A stretch of 16,472 nt of DNA from Dysgonamonadaceae bacterium. Its GTDB lineage: Bacteria; Bacteroidota; Bacteroidia; Bacteroidales; Azobacteroidaceae. Below are positions 9,190 through 16,378 of this stretch, in pieces. Numbering within the stretch: position 1 is the first letter of the stretch; the number at the start of each line of letters is the position of its first letter. A program made the position numbers and the translations under genes. Where the stretch lies: NCBI GenBank assembly GCA_031261015.1, contig JAISKG010000114.1:1-16472 (forward strand). Direction: 5' to 3'. Under the pieces are notes generated by a model, which worked only from the letters and a program-made list of their open reading frames with translations, was not told where the DNA came from and ran no database searches.

Positions 9190-10731
9190 TTAATTTTTTT
9201 CGGGTCCTACTTTAATTTGTTTCACTAAAATGCCAATTTCGGCAATTAACAAGGTTGTAAACAATCCAAGGAAAAGGAAGAAAGTGATTTGCACCGACGA
9301 CGGCTCAATATCGGAAACCGCTGCCGACACAGGCAAAATATCCTGAATTGCCCATGGTTGGCGTCCCACTTCGGCGACAATCCAACCGGCTTGCGAAGTA
9401 ATGTATGCCAACGGAATAGATAATAAACAAATCCATTGCAACCAAACTTTTTCCACGAATTGTTTTTTGTAAACGAGAAAAGCAATTATCACGAACAGCA
9501 GCAGGAAATATCCGCCCAAAATAATCATGATACGGAATGAATAAAATACCAGCGGTACATTGGGTATTGCATCTGCAGGCGATTGGAAATAGCCGTAACC
9601 AAAATAGGCGAAATTTTCGTCCAAACGTTGCTTTGCTTCCGTTTCCAAAGCGGCGTTTTGCATACGTTTCGCTTCGCGGAATTGTTCCAAAGCATTGGCC
9701 GCTAATTTTCCTTTAGCGATTTTCTCGTTCATCGACAAGGCTTTACCATTAGGCGTATCGTATCCGCCTTCCATCAAGTTATTGATTCCCGGAACATAAG
9801 CATTGAAATCTTTTTGCGCCAGAAACGAAAGCATTTTCGGAAACTGAATGTTAAAAATGAACGGATCTTTTCCGTCATCGTATTGTTTACCGGGAGTTAA
9901 CAGACCGATGGCCACCAATCCTGCGCCATCGCCGCCTTCGTACAAACCTTCCATGGCCGCCAGCTTCATCGGCTGTTTTTGAGCGACTTGATAAGCCGAT
10001 TCGTGTCCCGTCCACCACGAAAGCGCAATGCCGGCAATTCCGACGATCGCAGCGATTTTAATACTGTCCAAAGCAAAAATTTTGTCCCGTTTTTTAATTA
10101 AAAACCAAGAACTTACACCGATCACAAATGCAGCTCCCAGCATCCACGACGAAATCACCGTATGAAAGAATTTGTTGATCGCGACCGGCGACAAAGCGAC
10201 TGCCCAAAAATCGTTCATCTCGTTGCGTACGGTTTCAGGATTGAAGTGCATGCCGGCGGGAAACTGCATCCAGGCATTCGCAACGAGGATCCAGAGCGCG
10301 GAAAGCGTGGCGCCGCCCACCGTCAACCAAGTCGAAGCCAGATGAAATTTCGGACTGACCTTTTCCCAACCGAAATACATAACGGCAATAAATGTAGCTT
10401 CCATAAAAAAGGCAAAAATACCTTCGATCGCCAGCGGCGCACCGAAAATATCGCCTACGAACCAACTGTAATTCGACCAGTTGGCTCCAAATTCAAATTC
10501 AAGAATAATTCCCGTAGCCACTCCTACGGCAAAATTGATTCCGAATAGTTTCATCCAAAACCGGGCGGTTCGTTTCCACTTTTCGTCTTTAGTCCGGTAA
10601 TACAGGGTTTCCATGATGGACATGATAAGACCCAAACCGAGCGTAAGCGGAACAAACAACCAGTGATACATGGCAGTGAGCGCAAACTGCGCCCGCGACC
10701 AGTCAATTAACGTTAAATCATTCTGATACAT
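9190..10731 (-). CDS. cydA: Cytochrome bd quinol oxidase subunit I
   Basis: A 513-residue catalytic subunit carrying the three hemes. By comparison with Escherichia coli CydA, H23 (AMYH) matches heme b595 ligand H19, H190 (FFHTV) matches heme b558 ligand H186, and M402 in the FRIM segment probably matches M393. K256 and E261 (MKLAAMEG) match K252 and E257 of the quinol-binding Q-loop, with a constant offset of four residues. The loop between the two membrane segments is about 135 residues, the long (L-type) Q-loop. The C-terminal part carries GRQPWAIQDILP. Bacteroidales use this enzyme to consume trace oxygen. The start overlaps the upstream small-protein gene by 14 bases, indicating translational coupling. 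The chosen ATG gives the N-terminus expected for the family (WSRAQFALTAMYHWLFVPLTLG). Confidence 0.97.
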   Translation of the reverse strand: MYQNDLTLIDWSRAQFALTAMYHWLFVPLTLGLGLIMSIMETLYYRTKDEKWKRTARFWMKLFGINFAVGVATGIILEFEFGANWSNYSWFVGDIFGAPLAIEGIFAFFMEATFIAVMYFGWEKVSPKFHLASTWLTVGGATLSALWILVANAWMQFPAGMHFNPETVRNEMNDFWAVALSPVAINKFFHTVISSWMLGAAFVIGVSSWFLIKKRDKIFALDSIKIAAIVGIAGIALSWWTGHESAYQVAQKQPMKLAAMEGLYEGGDGAGLVAIGLLTPGKQYDDGKDPFIFNIQFPKMLSFLAQKDFNAYVPGINNLMEGGYDTPNGKALSMNEKIAKGKLAANALEQFREAKRMQNAALETEAKQRLDENFAYFGYGYFQSPADAIPNVPLVFYSFRIMIILGGYFLLLFVIIAFLVYKKQFVEKVWLQWICLLSIPLAYITSQAGWIVAEVGRQPWAIQDILPVSAAVSDIEPSSVQITFFLFLGLFTTLLIAEIGILVKQIKVGPEKN

Positions 10732-10975
10732 GGTTGTACGTTTTTTCGTTAGTATGTTGTTTTTTCATTAATTCCTTGAAAACAAATTCGCTTTTTTCCT
10801 CTTCGGTATCGCAGTGGTTATTCAGAAAATTAGGGAAGAAAAAGACTTTAAGGACGGCAAAAATAATAAACAATTTGATCAAAATAAGGATCCACAGCGG
10901 CTTTCCCCACGAAAGATTTTGGAAGCCTTCCGTATATAGTGCAATAAAATCCCGAAAGGAGCGGATGTTTGCCAT
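10718..10975 (-). CDS. Small one-TM protein of DUF4492 type, first gene of the cyd operon
   Basis: An 85-residue protein with one hydrophobic helix at about 26-48 (PLWILILIKLFIIFAVLKVFFFP), a short amphipathic N-terminus (RDFIALYTEGFQNL) and a charged, probably cytoplasmic tail. I recognise it as resembling DUF4492 proteins, small proteins encoded beside cydA in Bacteroidetes; their function is unknown. I chose the ATG at 10975: it gives the family-like start MANIRSFRDF and lies about 20 bases downstream of the predicted transcription start. An upstream extension to 11074 would run through the promoter and the Pho-box array. Its stop lies inside cydA (14-base overlap), so it is translated together with the oxidase. 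It could be an accessory or assembly subunit of the bd oxidase, comparable in position but not in sequence to CydX. That role is inference. Confidence 0.85.
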   Translation of the reverse strand: MANIRSFRDFIALYTEGFQNLSWGKPLWILILIKLFIIFAVLKVFFFPNFLNNHCDTEEEKSEFVFKELMKKQHTNEKTYNHVSE

Positions 10976-11001
10976 AGCTGTATTTCGATTGAAGGTGTTC
11001 G

Positions 11002-11033
11002 CAAAGGTAAAGAAAATAATTCGGTAAACCAAA
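11002..11033 (-). promoter_or_regulatory. Bacteroidetes-type promoter for the DUF4492-cydAB operon
   Basis: Read on the - strand, TTTG (11033-11030) is followed by exactly 20 bases and then TACCTTTG (11009-11002). This matches the Bacteroidetes consensus of -33 TTTG and -7 TAnnTTTG with a 19-21 base spacer. Transcription would begin a few bases beyond, leaving a leader of about 20 bases before the ATG at 10975. No operator is evident inside the promoter; the Pho-box array starts 20 bases upstream of the -33 element. Confidence 0.8.
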
Positions 11034-11052
11034 GCTATTTTTAAACAAAAAA

Positions 11053-11092
11053 CTGTCATATTTTTGTCACACAACCTTCAACAACTTGTAAT
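11053..11092 (+). promoter_or_regulatory. Tandem Pho boxes (PhoB operator) upstream of the phosphate operon
   Basis: Four heptamers at an exact 11-base period: CTGTCAT (11053-11059), TTGTCAC (11064-11070), CCTTCAA (11075-11081) and TTGTAAT (11086-11092). The first pair forms CTGTCATATTTTTGTCAC, close to the Escherichia coli PHO-box consensus of two CTGTCA-type repeats separated by four AT-rich bases. The third repeat is the weakest, as in the E. coli pstS operator. A further TTGTCAC at 11108-11114 is in the same register (five periods from the first) but overlaps the -7 element. The array predicts activation of the downstream operon by a PhoB-type response regulator under phosphate limitation. 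Confidence 0.8.
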
Positions 11093-11102
11093 TTCCTTCC
11101 CC

Positions 11103-11110
11103 TACTTTTG
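11103..11110 (+). promoter_or_regulatory. -7 promoter element of the phosphate operon, without a -33 element
   Basis: TACTTTTG matches the Bacteroidetes -7 consensus TAnnTTTG, 26 bases before the porin ATG. At the expected -33 distance (around 11079-11084) there is no TTTG. Instead, the last Pho heptamer ends 10 bases upstream. This is the arrangement of activator-dependent Pho promoters, where PhoB replaces contact with the upstream element. Confidence 0.75.
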
Positions 11111-11136
11111 TCACGTCAAACATTATAGACAATTGT

Positions 11137-12345
11137 ATGAAGAAAAAAATTATTACTACCGTATTATTTGGAGCATTCATTGCCGCATCGGCGATCGCTC
11201 AACCATCCGTGAAAATGTCCGGATACATCCAATCTCAATTTCAATGGGGAGAAGAAAACGCTTCGCTGAAAGTGGGATCGGCGAAATCGGCGAATGAAAA
11301 TCCCGACGAATCGTTCAACCGCATCGGCATCCGTCGCGGACGCATCAAGTTCACCGCGGAAGAAGGCCTCGCTTCGGGCGTTTTCCAAATCGACCTGACC
11401 GAAAAAGGCTTGGGACTGAAAGATGCTTATTTAAACGTCAAAGATCCTTGGATCAATACTTTGCAATTCCGCGCCGGCGTTTTCGACCGTCCTTTCGGTA
11501 ATGAAATCAGCTACTCGTCGTCGCGGCGCGAATCGCCCGAACGTTCCACACTTTTTCAGACGCTCTTTCCCGAAGAACGCGACCTGGGCGCCATGTTCAT
11601 CCTGCAGCCCGCCAAGACTTCCGTTTGGAACATCCTCAAATTGGAAGCCGGATTATTTGCCGGAAATGGCATCAAACAGGAAACGGACAACCGCAAGGAT
11701 TTCATCGGACATCTTTCCGTGAACAAAGTCTTCGCAAGCGATATGGCTGTCAGCGGTGGTATTTCCTACTACAACGGCGGCGTTTTCCAAGGCACGGATA
11801 AAGTGTTTAAAATGGAAGATAACGGATTTGTAGTGAACGATAATACCGCCAATAAAGGCAAATTCGCCAAACGCGAATACATTGGTTTGGATGCACAATT
11901 CTCGATGATCACGGGAGCCGGAGCTACGCAAGTCCGCGCAGAATATTTATTCGGGCAGCAACCGGGAACAGTCAAAAGCAGCAAAAGCCCCAACTATGCC
12001 GTATTACCCGATCCCACCGATACTTACCTTCGTCCTTTCTCAGGAGGATACGTAATCTTGGTGCAAGACCTGGGCGAACTTCCTTTCTCGGCCGTATTGA
12101 AATACGATTGGTACGATCCCAACACGAAAGTATCGGGTGACGAAACCGGCAAAAAAGACGGAACATCTAAAACCGATTTGGCCGTCAACACGTTCGGATT
12201 CGGCGCGCTCTGGAAAATCAACCAGTCGCTTCGTTTGCAAGCTTATTACGAAATCAATTCCAACGAAAAGAGCGCTAATGTCGCCGGTATGGATAAAGAT
12301 TTGAAAGACAATGTTTTTACTTTACGTTTACAATATAAATTTTAA
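11137..12345 (+). CDS. OprO/OprP-type phosphate-selective outer-membrane porin
   Basis: A 402-residue outer-membrane beta-barrel protein of the Porin_O_P type. The signal peptide is at residues 1-22 (ASAIAQ). The mature start SVKMSGYIQSQFQW is followed by a FNRIGIRRGRIKFTAEEG segment, the LKDAYLNVKDPWINTLQFRAGVFDRPFGNEISYSSSRRESPERS region typical of the family, alternating beta strands throughout, and a C-terminal aromatic residue (LRLQYKF). It would let phosphate cross the outer membrane to the PstS protein encoded 5 bases downstream, as OprP does in Pseudomonas aeruginosa. Its position directly behind the Pho boxes and at the head of the pst operon supports a role in phosphate rather than polyphosphate or another anion. 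Phosphate selectivity residues cannot be assigned by eye. Confidence 0.9.
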   Translation: MKKKIITTVLFGAFIAASAIAQPSVKMSGYIQSQFQWGEENASLKVGSAKSANENPDESFNRIGIRRGRIKFTAEEGLASGVFQIDLTEKGLGLKDAYLNVKDPWINTLQFRAGVFDRPFGNEISYSSSRRESPERSTLFQTLFPEERDLGAMFILQPAKTSVWNILKLEAGLFAGNGIKQETDNRKDFIGHLSVNKVFASDMAVSGGISYYNGGVFQGTDKVFKMEDNGFVVNDNTANKGKFAKREYIGLDAQFSMITGAGATQVRAEYLFGQQPGTVKSSKSPNYAVLPDPTDTYLRPFSGGYVILVQDLGELPFSAVLKYDWYDPNTKVSGDETGKKDGTSKTDLAVNTFGFGALWKINQSLRLQAYYEINSNEKSANVAGMDKDLKDNVFTLRLQYKF

Positions 12346-12350
12346 GAATT

Positions 12351-13169
12351 ATGAAACAGTTAATTTGGATAGCCGCTCTCTTAATTGCAGGAGCAACTAC
12401 TTTACAAGCACAAAAAATCAAAGGATCGGATACTTGCCTTCCTTTATCGCAAAAAGAAGCTGAAAATTACATGAAAGCCAATCCCACCCAGACGTTGACC
12501 GTCAGCGGCGGAGGCAGCGGAGTAGGCATCTCGGCTCTGATCGAAGGAACCACGGATATTGCCCAATCATCGCGCAAAATCAAATTTGAAGAAAAACAAA
12601 AAATTCAGGAAAGCGGCAAAACCGTGAAAGAAGTCATCATCGCTTACGATGCTTTAGCCATCATCGTGAATCCCGAAAACAAAGTCACCAACCTGACGCG
12701 GGAACAACTCGAAGGCATCTTCACCGGTAAAATCACCAACTGGAAAGAAGTGGGCGGCGCAGACCTGAAAATTATTCCCTACTCGCGCGAAACTTCTTCG
12801 GGAACCTACGAATTTTTCAAAGAACACGTGTTGAAAAACAAAAACTACAAAAACGGAATCATGAGTATGCCGGCTACCGGAGCCATCGTGCAATCGGTGA
12901 GCCAGACCAAAGGCGCGATCGGTTATGTAGGCTTGGCTTACCTCAACAAGGAAGTGAAAGCGATCCACGTATCCTACGATAAAGGCAAAACCTACGTTGC
13001 GCCTTCCGTTAAAACAGCTAAAGACGGAACTTACCCGGTTGTTCGCGCTCTATATTACTACTACGTAACGAAATCGGAAAAACTTGTCCGTCCGTTTATC
13101 GACTACATTCTTTCCAAAGAAGGACAAAAAACAGTAGAGGAAATCGGTTTTATCACCATTGATAAATGA
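12351..13169 (+). CDS. pstS: Periplasmic phosphate-binding protein of the Pst ABC transporter
   Basis: A 272-residue periplasmic protein that captures phosphate for PstCAB. The signal peptide is 1-20 (TTLQA, cleaved before QKIKGSD); no lipobox is present. Ligand-binding segments of the family are visible: KGSDTCLP (24-31), SGGGSGVGIS (52-61), DIAQSSRKIK (69-78) and SRETSSGTYEFF (145-156). The second-lobe pattern LAIIVNPENKVTNLTREQLEGIF then TNWKEVGG is standard for PstS. It is shorter than E. coli PstS (346 residues), as is normal in Bacteroidetes. It starts 5 bases after the porin stop, and its own stop overlaps the pstC start (ATGA). Residues 103-146 align with an insert in the neighbouring PstC. 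Confidence 0.96.
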   Translation: MKQLIWIAALLIAGATTLQAQKIKGSDTCLPLSQKEAENYMKANPTQTLTVSGGGSGVGISALIEGTTDIAQSSRKIKFEEKQKIQESGKTVKEVIIAYDALAIIVNPENKVTNLTREQLEGIFTGKITNWKEVGGADLKIIPYSRETSSGTYEFFKEHVLKNKNYKNGIMSMPATGAIVQSVSQTKGAIGYVGLAYLNKEVKAIHVSYDKGKTYVAPSVKTAKDGTYPVVRALYYYYVTKSEKLVRPFIDYILSKEGQKTVEEIGFITIDK

Positions 13170-14368
13170 GAAAATTTTTCGAGAAGATTATTGAATTTAT
13201 ACTGACAATCAGCGGAGCGACAACGAGTATTGTTATTCTGCTGATTGTCGTCTTTCTGTTTAAGGAAGGATCGGGATTTTTCACTCATCCCGAAATTGAA
13301 AACGGATATGCGCTTTGCGTGAATGCCGGCAATCCGGTAAACCGGCTTACGCCCTTTCAGATCAAAGAAATATTTGATTACGAAATTGAAGACTGGCAAG
13401 CGGTGGGCGGCAACGAAGCAGAAATCGTTCCCTTCCGTTTCGACGAAATATTCAGCCGCTATTCCGATGAAGAATTAGGCGAAGAGTACGAATTTCTTCC
13501 CGAAAAATTGGGAGAAGTTATTCGTGAAACGCCGGGCATCGTGGCTTTTCTGCCGATGCAGTATATTCCGAAAGACCAGCCGGGAGTAAAGATGCTGCCC
13601 GGCGAAAACCTGCATCCGGCCGATTTTTTCGGCGGCAAGGAATGGTTACCGACCACGACGCCAGCTCCTCAATTCGGATTGCTGCCGTTGCTGCTGGGAA
13701 CCTTGTGGGTCGCTTTTTTCGCTATTTTAATCGCCTTGCCTTTAGGATTGGGCGTTGCGATTTACCTGTCGGAATTGGCCGGTGAACGGATGCGTAATAT
13801 TTTGAAACCAACCATTGAATTATTAGCCGGAATCCCATCGGTGATCTACGGATTTTTCGGTTTGGTGGTGATCGTTCCGTTTATTCAAAAAACATTAAAT
13901 TTGCCGGTAGGCGAAACAGCTTTTGCGGGAAGTTTGATTCTGGCTATTATGGCTTTGCCGACGATTATCACCGTCGCGGAAGACGCCATGCGCAACACGC
14001 CGAGCACCTTGCGGGAAGCGAGTCTGGGCTTGGGCGCCAATCATTGGCAAACGATTTGCCGCGTGGTCATTCCCTATTCGATGTCGGGAATTTCGGCCGC
14101 CGTGATTCTCGGAATCGGCCGTGTGGTTGGCGAAACGATGGCCGTGCTGATGGTGACGGGAAACGCCGCCGTGATGCCGCATTCGCTTTTCGAGCCGATA
14201 CGAACCATTCCGGCAACCATTGCTGCCGAACTGGGAGAAGCTCCCACCGGAGGCGCGCATTATCAAGCCTTGTTTTTGTTGGGATGTATTCTCTTCTTAA
14301 TCACGATGCTTGTCAGCATTTCCGCCGAATGGATTTCTAAAAAACAAGCGCACAAGAAAGGATTTTAA
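13166..14368 (+). CDS. pstC: Phosphate ABC transporter permease PstC with a periplasmic PstS-like insert
   Basis: A 400-residue inner-membrane permease, about 80 residues longer than E. coli PstC (319). TM1 spans about 19-33. Residues 34-165 form a soluble periplasmic segment, followed by the usual binding-protein-dependent permease domain (from about 168) with several TM helices and the cytoplasmic coupling motif EASLGLGANHWQTICRVVIP. The extra segment aligns with the PstS encoded upstream: PstC 49-92 against PstS 103-146 has 17 identities in 44 ungapped positions, including VN, LT, the IF pair, W, VGG and IVP/IIP. A weaker match follows (VIRETPGIVAFLPMQYI against VSQTKGAIGYVGLAYL). The phosphate-binding SRETSSGT of PstS is replaced by RFDEIFSRYSDEE, so the insert probably does not bind phosphate. 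The start overlaps the pstS stop by four bases. Confidence 0.95.
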   Translation: MRKFFEKIIEFILTISGATTSIVILLIVVFLFKEGSGFFTHPEIENGYALCVNAGNPVNRLTPFQIKEIFDYEIEDWQAVGGNEAEIVPFRFDEIFSRYSDEELGEEYEFLPEKLGEVIRETPGIVAFLPMQYIPKDQPGVKMLPGENLHPADFFGGKEWLPTTTPAPQFGLLPLLLGTLWVAFFAILIALPLGLGVAIYLSELAGERMRNILKPTIELLAGIPSVIYGFFGLVVIVPFIQKTLNLPVGETAFAGSLILAIMALPTIITVAEDAMRNTPSTLREASLGLGANHWQTICRVVIPYSMSGISAAVILGIGRVVGETMAVLMVTGNAAVMPHSLFEPIRTIPATIAAELGEAPTGGAHYQALFLLGCILFLITMLVSISAEWISKKQAHKKGF

Positions 14369-14369
14369 T

Positions 14370-15218
14370 ATGAAAAAACAAGTCAAACAAAATATTGCTT
14401 TCGGCATTTTCAGAGGACTGAGCCTGATCGTTGTCGGCATCCTTTTCTGGATTCTGGGATTCATTATTTACCAGGGATGCGGCGTGATCAGCTGGGAATT
14501 TTTAACAACCGCTCCCACCGAAGGAATGACTGCCGGAGGAATTTTCCCGGCGATCGTCGGAACGCTTTGCCTGATTCTCGGCAGTTCGGTCATCGCTTTT
14601 CCCATCGGCATTTTGTCGGCCGTTTATACTTCGGAATATGCGGGCAACGGATTCTGGATCAAATTTATCCGCGTGATGACCAACAACTTGGGCGGGATTC
14701 CTTCGATTGTCTTCGGACTTTTCGGTATGGCTTTGTTTGTCCGCACTTTGGGCTTCGGCGATTCGATCATTGCCGGCTCGTTCACGCTGGGATTACTGAC
14801 TCTGCCGTTAGTTATCCGCACGACCGAAGAAGCCTTGAAAGCGATTCCCGACACATTTCGCCACAGCAGTCTGGCTCTGGGCGCAACGAAATGGCAAACC
14901 ATTCAGCGAATCATTCTGCCGATGGCTTTTCCTAATATCATCACCGGATTGATTCTGTCGATCGGACGTGTTTCGGGCGAAACGGCTCCTATTTTATTCA
15001 CGGTCGCTGCGTATTTTTTGCCGCAGCTGCCTCATTCGATTTACGATCAAGTCATGGCTTTGCCTTATCATTTGTATGTGATTGCCGTGAGCGGAACCGA
15101 TCTCGAAGCCACGCGGCCGCTTGCTTACGGGACGGCTTTAGTCCTGATTGTTATTGTACTGATTATTAACTTAATTGCCTCTTTTTTACGCAAAAAACTG
15201 CAAAAATATCATGCTTGA
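14370..15218 (+). CDS. pstA: Phosphate ABC transporter permease PstA
   Basis: A 282-residue inner-membrane permease that pairs with PstC to form the phosphate channel. The N-terminal TM ([18 protein letters not shown]) is followed by the permease domain with [34 protein letters not shown], the conserved [15 protein letters not shown] segment, and the coupling helix [20 protein letters not shown]. Length is close to E. coli PstA (296). I chose the ATG at 14370, one base after the pstC stop, preceded by a good ribosome-binding sequence (AGAAAGGA, 14355-14362). A start at 14310 inside pstC would add 20 residues that look like pstC out of frame. Its stop overlaps the pstB start by 8 bases. Confidence 0.96.
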   Translation: MKKQVKQNIAFGIFRGLSLIVVGILFWILGFIIYQGCGVISWEFLTTAPTEGMTAGGIFPAIVGTLCLILGSSVIAFPIGILSAVYTSEYAGNGFWIKFIRVMTNNLGGIPSIVFGLFGMALFVRTLGFGDSIIAGSFTLGLLTLPLVIRTTEEALKAIPDTFRHSSLALGATKWQTIQRIILPMAFPNIITGLILSIGRVSGETAPILFTVAAYFLPQLPHSIYDQVMALPYHLYVIAVSGTDLEATRPLAYGTALVLIVIVLIINLIASFLRKKLQKYHA

Positions 15219-15957
15219 AACGAAGAATATCAATTTTTACTACGGCTCATTTCATGCGTTGAAAGACATTAGTATGGTCATGGAAGATCATACGGTGACG
15301 GCCTTTATCGGCCCGTCGGGATGCGGAAAATCGACTTTTCTCCGTCTGTTCAACCGGATGAACGACCTGATCGCCGACACGCGCCTCGAAGGAGGCTGCC
15401 TGATCGACGGACAGGACATTTACCAAAAATCGGTCGATGTAACGCAACTCCGCAAGAAAGTCGGAATGGTTTTCCAAAAACCGAACCCCTTCCCGAAATC
15501 CATCTTTGAAAATGTCGCTTACGGCTTGCGGGTGGATGGAGTGAAAGATTCGGCCTTCATCGCGCAACGCGTGGAAGAATCGCTGAAAAGCGCCGCTCTT
15601 TGGGAAGAAGTCAAAGACAAGCTGAAGAAATCGGCCTTTGAACTTTCCGGCGGGCAGCAGCAGCGGCTTTGTATTGCGCGCGCACTGGCCATCTCGCCTT
15701 CCATCGTGTTGATGGACGAACCGGCTTCGGCGCTCGATCCGATTTCCACTTCGAAAATCGAAGATTTGATTCACACGCTCAAAACGGATTATACGATTGT
15801 GATTGTCACGCACAACATGCAGCAGGCTGCGCGCATCAGCGATAAAACCGGCTTTTTCATGCTGGGCGAATTGGTCGAATACAATAATACGAAAAAAATC
15901 TTCCTTAATCCCGATAAGGAAGAAACGCAAAATTATATTACCGGGCGTTTTGGATAA
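15211..15957 (+). CDS. pstB: Phosphate ABC transporter ATPase PstB
   Basis: A 248-residue cytoplasmic ATPase that drives phosphate uptake through PstCA. Walker A is GPSGCGKST at 34-42; the Q-loop is in [14 protein letters not shown]; the ABC signature is LSGGQQQR; Walker B and D-loop are [12 protein letters not shown]; the switch histidine is in [13 protein letters not shown]. The C-terminus [27 protein letters not shown] is PstB-specific and complete. The start at 15211 gives the family N-terminus ([18 protein letters not shown]). An earlier TTG at 15175 would overlap pstA by 44 bases and is unlikely. The gene is the last one of the operon in this window. No phoU follows within the remaining 515 bases; instead, a GC-rich repeat begins 5 bases after the stop. 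Confidence 0.97.
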   Translation: MLETKNINFYYGSFHALKDISMVMEDHTVTAFIGPSGCGKSTFLRLFNRMNDLIADTRLEGGCLIDGQDIYQKSVDVTQLRKKVGMVFQKPNPFPKSIFENVAYGLRVDGVKDSAFIAQRVEESLKSAALWEEVKDKLKKSAFELSGGQQQRLCIARALAISPSIVLMDEPASALDPISTSKIEDLIHTLKTDYTIVIVTHNMQQAARISDKTGFFMLGELVEYNNTKKIFLNPDKEETQNYITGRFG

Positions 15958-15962
15958 ATTGC

Positions 15963-16073
15963 TTGCACCGCTACGCGGCGCACGGTTGGGCGGGATATTC
16001 CCTCCGGGGGCTACGCAAAGGCCTACGGCCTTTTGCTTACCCCCGGCTACAAAGCTTTGCGCCCGATGGGCGC
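15963..16073 (+). repeat. Hairpin-rich repeat element, copy 1
   Basis: A 111-base GC-rich element, 108/111 identical to the copy at 16153-16263. It is built from palindromes with three-base loops: CCGC-TAC-GCGG, GGGA-TAT-TCCC, a nested hairpin with outer arms CCGGGGG (16004-16010) and CCCCCGG (16040-16046) around inner arms GCAAAGGCC and GGCCTTTTGC with loop TAC, then GCGCCC-GAT-GGGCGC. The base composition is unlike the flanking genes. It carries no stop codon in any + strand frame. It probably stabilises or terminates the pst mRNA end, or is a non-autonomous mobile element. Confidence 0.9.
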
Positions 16074-16077
16074 TTGG

Positions 16078-16100
16078 AACAAATTAAACAACAATTTGTT
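16078..16100. repeat. AT-rich inverted repeat between the two element copies
   Basis: AACAAATT (16078-16085) and AATTTGTT (16093-16100) are perfect inverted repeats around a 7-base loop. The hairpin is not followed by a T run, so a terminator role is weakly supported. The 79-base spacer holding it (16074-16152) otherwise resembles ordinary chromosomal DNA and includes an ATG at 16101. Confidence 0.6.
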
Positions 16101-16152
16101 ATGAAACATTCAATCAAATTTCGACCATATAGCAGCGATATAATCCGCCCGG

Positions 16153-16263
16153 TTGCACCGCTACGCGGCGCACGGTTGGATGGGATATTCCCTCCGGGGG
16201 CTACGCAAAGGCCTACGGCCTTTTGCTTACCCCCGGCTACAAAGCTTTGCGCCCAATGGGCGC
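16153..16263 (+). repeat. Hairpin-rich repeat element, copy 2
   Basis: Direct copy of 15963-16073, offset by 190 bases, with three substitutions: GC to AT after the CACGGTTGG segment, and G to A in the loop of the last hairpin (GCGCCC-AAT-GGGCGC). The loop change leaves the stem intact. Outer arms lie at 16194-16200 and 16230-16236. Confidence 0.9.
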
Positions 16264-16283
16264 ATTTGAGGCAAATTGCGTAC

Positions 16284-16315
16284 GAATGGCCACGTAGCAG
16301 CCACAACTTAATAAC
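16284..16315 (+). repeat. Short direct repeat, copy 1
   Basis: A 32-base unit beginning GAATGGCCAC and ending CTTAATAAC, 28/32 identical to 16347-16378. Its central palindrome is imperfect (TGGCCAC-GTA-GCAGCCA). Confidence 0.75.
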
Positions 16316-16346
16316 TGAGAAAAAACAGCGTAAAGCAATGCTGCAT

Positions 16347-16378
16347 GAATGGCCGCATAGCGGCCACAGCTTAATAAC
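16347..16378 (+). repeat. Short direct repeat, copy 2, with perfect triloop hairpin
   Basis: The second 32-base unit, 63 bases after the first. Here the palindrome is perfect: TGGCCGC (16350-16356), loop ATA, GCGGCCA (16360-16366). It abuts the inverted element copy that starts at 16378. Confidence 0.75.

Noticed and set aside
10976..11074. N-terminal extension of the small cyd-operon protein
   Set aside because: It would begin within the Pho-box array and read through the cyd promoter. The internal ATG at 10975 gives the expected family N-terminus.
13300..13560. PstC insert as evidence of a gene fusion or assembly error
   Set aside because: The reading frame is continuous, codon use matches the flanking genes, and the length suits Bacteroidetes PstC proteins. 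It is a genuine domain rather than an artefact.
14310..14369. Earlier start for pstA inside pstC
   Set aside because: The extra 20 residues are out-of-frame pstC coding sequence. The ATG at 14370 has a good AGAAAGGA ribosome-binding sequence 7 bases upstream.
15963..16263. Possible CRISPR array
   Set aside because: There are only two direct copies; the unit is 111 bases with a 79-base spacer, and no cas gene is present. Unit and spacer sizes do not fit CRISPR.
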